A stretch of DNA of 9,052 bases from JBBRHQ01 sp963781345 (lineage in GTDB: Bacteria > Actinomycetota > Thermoleophilia > Solirubrobacterales > 70-9), in contig CAWAFQ010000012.1 of assembly GCA_963781345.1 (NCBI GenBank), positions 1 to 9,052 of the forward strand. Reading direction: 5' to 3'. Below, in pieces: positions 6,514 through 9,052 of this stretch (position 1 is the stretch's first letter; each line of letters begins with the position of its first letter). The notes under the pieces are model-generated. The model had not been told where the DNA came from, did no database searches, and saw only the letters and a list, made by a program, of their open reading frames with translations. The position numbers and the translations under genes are program-made.

Positions 6514-7320
6514 TCAGTCGAAGTCGAAGTCCTTGGGCTCGCCCTGCTCGAACCAGAGCTCGTCGTCCTCGGGCTGGTCGCGGAGGAACTCGGGCGTCTC
6601 CTCGAGGACATCGCCGTCGGAGTCATCCTCCGGGCTCTCCTCCTCGCCCGTGATCGGCGCCTCGGGGACCGGCTCCTCCTCGCCCGTGATCGGGGGCTCG
6701 GGGACCGACTCCTCCTCGCCCGTGATCGGGGGCTCGGGCAGGAGCTCCTCGTCAGTGGGCGGGCCCTCGGGAAGGGGCTCCTCGCCGGTGGCGGGGGCAT
6801 CAGCCGCCACCTCGTCCAGCTCCTCCTCCATCGGGTGCTCGACGGTCTCCATCGAGGTGACCGGGTGCTCCTCGGAGGCCGGCGGCACATCGGCCAGGCC
6901 TACCTCCTCGAGCTCGTCGTCGGCGGAGTCCTCGAGCTCCTCCTGCTCGGCCGCCGCATGGTCGTAGAACCCGCTGGCGCCCGCAGTGGGTTCCTCGACC
7001 GGGGCCTGCTCGGCGGCGGGTTCGGCTGTTTCGGGCTCGGGTTGCGGCGGCGCCTCGACCTCGGGCTGGGGCGGAGCCTCGGCGACCTCGGCCGCAGGCT
7101 GCTCGGAGGCCGCCGGCTCGGGCTCGGCCTCAGGAGCCTTCTTCTCGTCCGCTTCTGCGGGCACGACGGAATGCTCCTGGGATTCGGGGAAATCCGGCTC
7201 GCCCGGGCGTGTGGGCAGGCCGAACGCCTCGTCTTCCAGTTTCTTGACCTCGGAGTCCTGGGCGCCGTGGCGGCGCTTCAGGTCCAGGTGCTGTCGAATC
7301 GCCTCGTCGAGGATTCCCAT
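6514..7320 (-). CDS. Acidic, Pro/Glu-rich repeat protein with conserved-looking ends; function unknown
   Basis: A 268-residue protein from ATG 7318-7320. I preferred this start to the in-frame one near 7479 because MGILDEAIRQHLDLKRRHGA begins a sensible charged helix that I recall from other Thermoleophilia, while the upstream extension is low-complexity and nearly reaches the tRNA. Three parts: an N-terminal helix (1 to about 34, ending KKLEDEAFG); a long, probably disordered Pro/Glu/Ala centre with PQPEVEAPPQPEPE and 12-residue repeats of the type PEPPITGEEE; and a C-terminal block EETPEFLRDQPEDDELWFEQ followed by DFDFD. No signal peptide, membrane helix or catalytic motif is seen, so it is presumably cytoplasmic. 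The folded ends joined by a variable acidic linker suggest an adaptor or tether, which is inference only. The frame is clean. The ribosome binding site is weak. Confidence 0.82.
   Translation of the reverse strand: MGILDEAIRQHLDLKRRHGAQDSEVKKLEDEAFGLPTRPGEPDFPESQEHSVVPAEADEKKAPEAEPEPAASEQPAAEVAEAPPQPEVEAPPQPEPETAEPAAEQAPVEEPTAGASGFYDHAAAEQEELEDSADDELEEVGLADVPPASEEHPVTSMETVEHPMEEELDEVAADAPATGEEPLPEGPPTDEELLPEPPITGEEESVPEPPITGEEEPVPEAPITGEEESPEDDSDGDVLEETPEFLRDQPEDDELWFEQGEPKDFDFD
6638..6745. repeat. In-frame 36-bp tandem repeat, three units
   Basis: Units at 6638-6673, 6674-6709 and 6710-6745 are nearly identical; units 1 and 2 differ at only a few bases. Each encodes 12 residues of the minus-strand acidic protein (PEPPITGEEE type). 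Two more degenerate units follow to about 6800, so the array has expanded and decayed without breaking the frame. Confidence 0.85.
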
Positions 7321-7485
7321 AGCTCTCGAACCGATTCGAAGGTTACCCGGGTTCGGGCCATCGATCCGGTCTCCAGGGGCGCCCGCAAGCGCGCCCCCAT
7401 TTCTCGCTGATCGTTCGCCGCCGGGGCTCGCTCCCCTGCGGCTATTCTTGTCTCCGGCGTCGGCTCTGCCCGCCGGCACCCTGAA

Positions 7486-7563
<78 letters not shown>

Positions 7564-7593
7564 TCGCGCCTGAACAAGCCCGTGCCGTCTCGC

Positions 7594-7991
7594 GTACTCT
7601 GCCAGCCCGGGCGGCTTCGAGCGCCTCGGCCCAACTCCCGTACAGGCGGTTTCGGATGAGCTTGCCGTCGCGAAACGTGTAAGGATCTGCCCGAACTCCC
7701 GTTCAACGCTCGCGCCAGTGCTCCGACCGCGTCCGCGTTCCTGGACCAGAACGACGACGTCATCTCCGGCGCGTGCAGTTCGTGCACCTCGACGGTGTAC
7801 TCGGTCCAGTCGTTAGCTCCCAACCGCGTCCCGGACTTCCTCGATGCCCCGGTACACAGATGCGTCGGGACCGAGCCCAGGCATCTCCTCCCGTTCGATC
7901 TTAGGATAAAAGCCCTCGAGCCAGGTTTCCCAGTCGCCTGCGGCATATGCTCCACACCGCGACGGGCCACTCCACCGTTCTCCTGCGACAT
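7594..7991 (-). CDS. SnoaL-like (NTF2-fold) protein, third gene of a tandem array, heavily frameshifted
   Basis: Probable small NTF2-fold protein of the SnoaL-like type; function unknown. It starts at ATG 7989-7991 (MSQEN), three bases after the stop of the preceding paralogue. No frame is continuous, but joined pieces read as one family member: ARRGVE, then AYAAGDWETWLEGFYPKIER with EEMPGLGPDASVYRGIEEVR, then NDWTEYTVEVHELHAP, then DDVVVLVQERGRGRSTGASV, then YTFRDGKLIRNRLYGSWAEA and LEAAGLAE. At least four frame changes are needed (near 7960, 7820, 7762, 7685, plus an extra G in 7608-7612). The end is uncertain: where both paralogues have GAG-stop-GCG, this copy has GAG-TAC-GCG (TAC at 7594-7596), so the true stop may be mis-sequenced or lost. 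Either a gene with consensus errors or a decaying copy. Confidence 0.68.
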
Positions 7992-7994
7992 CGC

Positions 7995-8378
7995 CTACTC
8001 CCGCAGCCCGGCGGCTTCGAGGGCGTGGTCCCTATCGCCGAAGTCGGTGAAATGAGTCATGAGGCCGTCCCAGCTGGTCACCACCGTGAACGGCGCCGGT
8101 TCGGCTCCGCTCGCCTTCCCGGTGGCGTGGGCGGCTGCCCAGCGCGAGATCCGGTCGCCCAGTCACGGACGTCCGGGCAGTCGACCGTCAAGGCATCGAA
8201 GTGCTCAGCGACGTCGGCGAAGAACCCCTCCACACTCCTCGAGCCCGGCGTAGCTTCCATAGAGCTTGCGAGCCGGGGAATCGGATCCTCGGGATCCATG
8301 AACCAAAGCGCGCCCGGGACGTCGATGCGATTGAACGCCTCAACCGCAGTTGAAAGCCTCGACGTTCTCCTGCGACAT
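7995..8378 (-). CDS. SnoaL-like (NTF2-fold) protein, second gene of the array, frameshifted
   Basis: Paralogue of the genes on either side. ATG 8376-8378 begins MSQENVEAF, three bases after the TAA of the upstream gene. A frame change near 8350 leads to TAVEAFNRIDVPGALWFMDP; another out-of-phase patch around 8240-8290 may hide KLYGSYAGLEE; the frame then gives EGFFADVAEHFDALTVDCPD and, after a change near 8163 (probably one missing C), LGDRISRWAAAHATGKASGA, PFTVVTSWDGLMTHFTDF and HALEAAGLRE, ending at TAG 7995-7997. Corrected length is about 128 residues. The tail aligns with the first paralogue at RDLG, GK-SGAE and ALEAAGL. The fold suggests a small-molecule-binding pocket or isomerase/cyclase-type enzyme, but no substrate can be named. 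Confidence 0.75.
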
Positions 8379-8381
8379 CGC

Positions 8382-8788
8382 TTACTCCTCAAGCCCGGCG
8401 GCTTCGAGGGCTTCCTTGGGATCGAAGTAGTCGTCCAGTCGGATCACCTTGCCGTTCTTGAACTCGACCACGTATCCGATAGGCGACTCGACCTCGGCCC
8501 CGCTTTCCTTGCCGCGCGCGCGAAGCTGGCCGAGGGCGACGACCCGCTCGCCCAGGTCGCGGATCTCCGAGATCTCGAGGTGGAACTCGGAGAAGGCCTC
8601 GTAAAGATCTCGAAGCTGCGCGCGGACGCCGTCGTGTCCCAATACACCTCTGGCGCGCCTCCGGGCGTCCCCTGAAGCGCCACATGAAACTCCACCTCGG
8701 GGTCGATCTCCTCCAGGTACGCGTCGACGTCTCGGCGGTTGAAGGCGTCGACCGCGCGTTCGGCTGCTTCGACGTTCTCCTGCGACAT
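8382..8788 (-). CDS. SnoaL-like (NTF2-fold) protein, first gene of the array, one frameshift
   Basis: The best-preserved member. I chose ATG 8786-8788 (MSQENVEAAERAVDAFNRRD) over an in-frame ATG at 8825-8827, because all three paralogues begin MSQEN. It continues VDAYLEEIDPEVEFHVALQG to EVYW; a single missing G at 8638-8640 then shifts the frame, and after it come GHDGVRAQLRDLYEAFSEFH, LEISEIRDLGERVVALGQLR and YVVEFKNGKVIRLDDYFDPK, ending EALEAAGLEE at TAA 8382-8384. Corrected length is about 135 residues, standard for the SnoaL-like family: N-terminal helix, DPEVEF strand, GHDGV turn, then long sheet strands. It carries no signal peptide and should be cytoplasmic. It opens a three-gene run joined by identical stop-GCG-ATG junctions, so the genes are probably one translationally coupled transcript. 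Confidence 0.85.
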
Positions 8789-8836
8789 CGCACCCGCAGT
8801 ATCCCGCGCCGGAGGGGAGGGTGCCATCTCAGAACT

Positions 8837-9052
8837 TCACGTTCTCTCTTCAGAAGACCGCCCGCTGGCTCGCTGTGAAGAAAAGTCGTGGGAAATAGCT
8901 GCTCCCAGCAGGCGAGGACACGCTGGATGCCCGCTGAAGCCCACCCCAAGGTGTCCGTCCGCTTCGCCCCCCGCGTTGATCTTGAAGCTCACCGTTGCGG
9001 GCGAGGGATCGTCAGCCTTCTGCGCGTTTCTAGCCTTCACCTTGAAGGTGTG
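8837..9052 (-). CDS. C-terminal fragment of a protein with an Ig-like domain (5' end beyond the window)
   Basis: The minus strand is open from the window edge and starts HTFKVKARNAQKADDPSPAT followed by VSFKI. This matches the closing strands of Ig-like repeats in large exported actinobacterial proteins (pattern HTF-V-A----DPSPAT--F-I). The gene therefore continues past 9052, and the ATG near 9040 is not a start. The domain normally ends the protein at about FKI, but here the frame continues for some 46 residues without Ig character to TGA 8837-8839. That tail may be real or may follow an indel near the G run at 8970-8975. The host protein is probably secreted or surface-bound, but too little is visible to classify it. 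It lies upstream of the SnoaL-like array on the same strand, 48 bases before its first ATG. Confidence 0.5.
   Translation of the reverse strand, partial: HTFKVKARNAQKADDPSPATVSFKINAGGEADGHLGVGFSGHPACPRLLGAAISHDFSSQRASGRSSEERT

Larger units (their letters stand above)
7977..8790. repeat. Gene-length direct repeats marking the SnoaL-like array
   Basis: The 17-base sequence GTTCTCCTGCGACATCG (plus strand), covering each gene's start, recurs at 7977-7993, 8364-8380 and 8774-8790. A second block, AGCCCGGCGGCTTCGAGG, covering each gene's 3' end, is at 8005-8022 and 8392-8409, with a near copy at 7604-7621. The spacing equals one gene length, as expected from tandem gene duplication. Confidence 0.85.

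Noticed and set aside
6638..6745. Regular 36-bp repeats considered as a CRISPR array
   Set aside because: Units are directly abutting with no spacers, and they code in frame.
6477..6967. Ser- or Arg/Ser-rich frames overlapping the acidic protein
   Set aside because: Composition is what the Glu/Pro repeat gives in other frames; the MGILDEAIRQ...DFDFD frame has coherent ends.
8899..8911. Hairpin CTGCT-CCC-AGCAG as a terminator for the Ig-like gene
   Set aside because: Only 5 bp, and it lies within the open frame; not enough to support termination.

Overview
The window is high-GC DNA that reads as an actinobacterium, most likely class Thermoleophilia (Solirubrobacterales-like). The clues are a pyruvate dehydrogenase E2-lipB-lipA cluster, a rhomboid protease with the N-terminus usual in that group, an acidic protein of unknown function ending in DFDFD, and a run of SnoaL-like paralogues that all begin MSQEN and end in an EALEAAGL-type tail. 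The lineage is inferred from remembered family patterns; no search was run. I see no phage, transposon, CRISPR or defence system, and nothing that looks like an undescribed biological system.

Layout: 1-2910 (+) holds a lipoylation module: a 5'-truncated E2 acyltransferase, octanoyltransferase LipB and lipoyl synthase LipA. LipB and LipA attach and mature the lipoyl cofactor that E2 needs, so enzyme and cofactor maker sit together. 2911-4562 (+) holds a small acidic lipoprotein with its own promoter-like and terminator-like elements, a rhomboid intramembrane protease, and a 64-residue two-helix membrane protein ending inside a strong hairpin. 4584-4967 (-) is a small secreted protein convergent with that hairpin. 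5031-5103 (-) is tRNA-Ala(UGC). 5182-6480 (+) is glutamate dehydrogenase. 6514-7320 (-) is the acidic, repeat-bearing protein. 7486-7558 (+) is tRNA-Ala(CGC). 7594-8788 (-) is a tandem array of three SnoaL-like genes. 8837-9052 (-) is the 3' end of a gene with an Ig-like domain. No stretch over 300 bases lacks a gene.

The dominant technical feature is frameshifting. E2, LipB, the lipoprotein, the rhomboid and the SnoaL genes each read as continuous recognisable proteins only if the frame is changed, and the end of LipA is also shifted. Motifs stay intact on both sides of each break, and several breaks lie in short homopolymers, so consensus indel errors explain them better than gene decay. 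The breaks are densest near both ends of the window and absent from glutamate dehydrogenase and the acidic protein. I give each such gene as one CDS spanning all its pieces.
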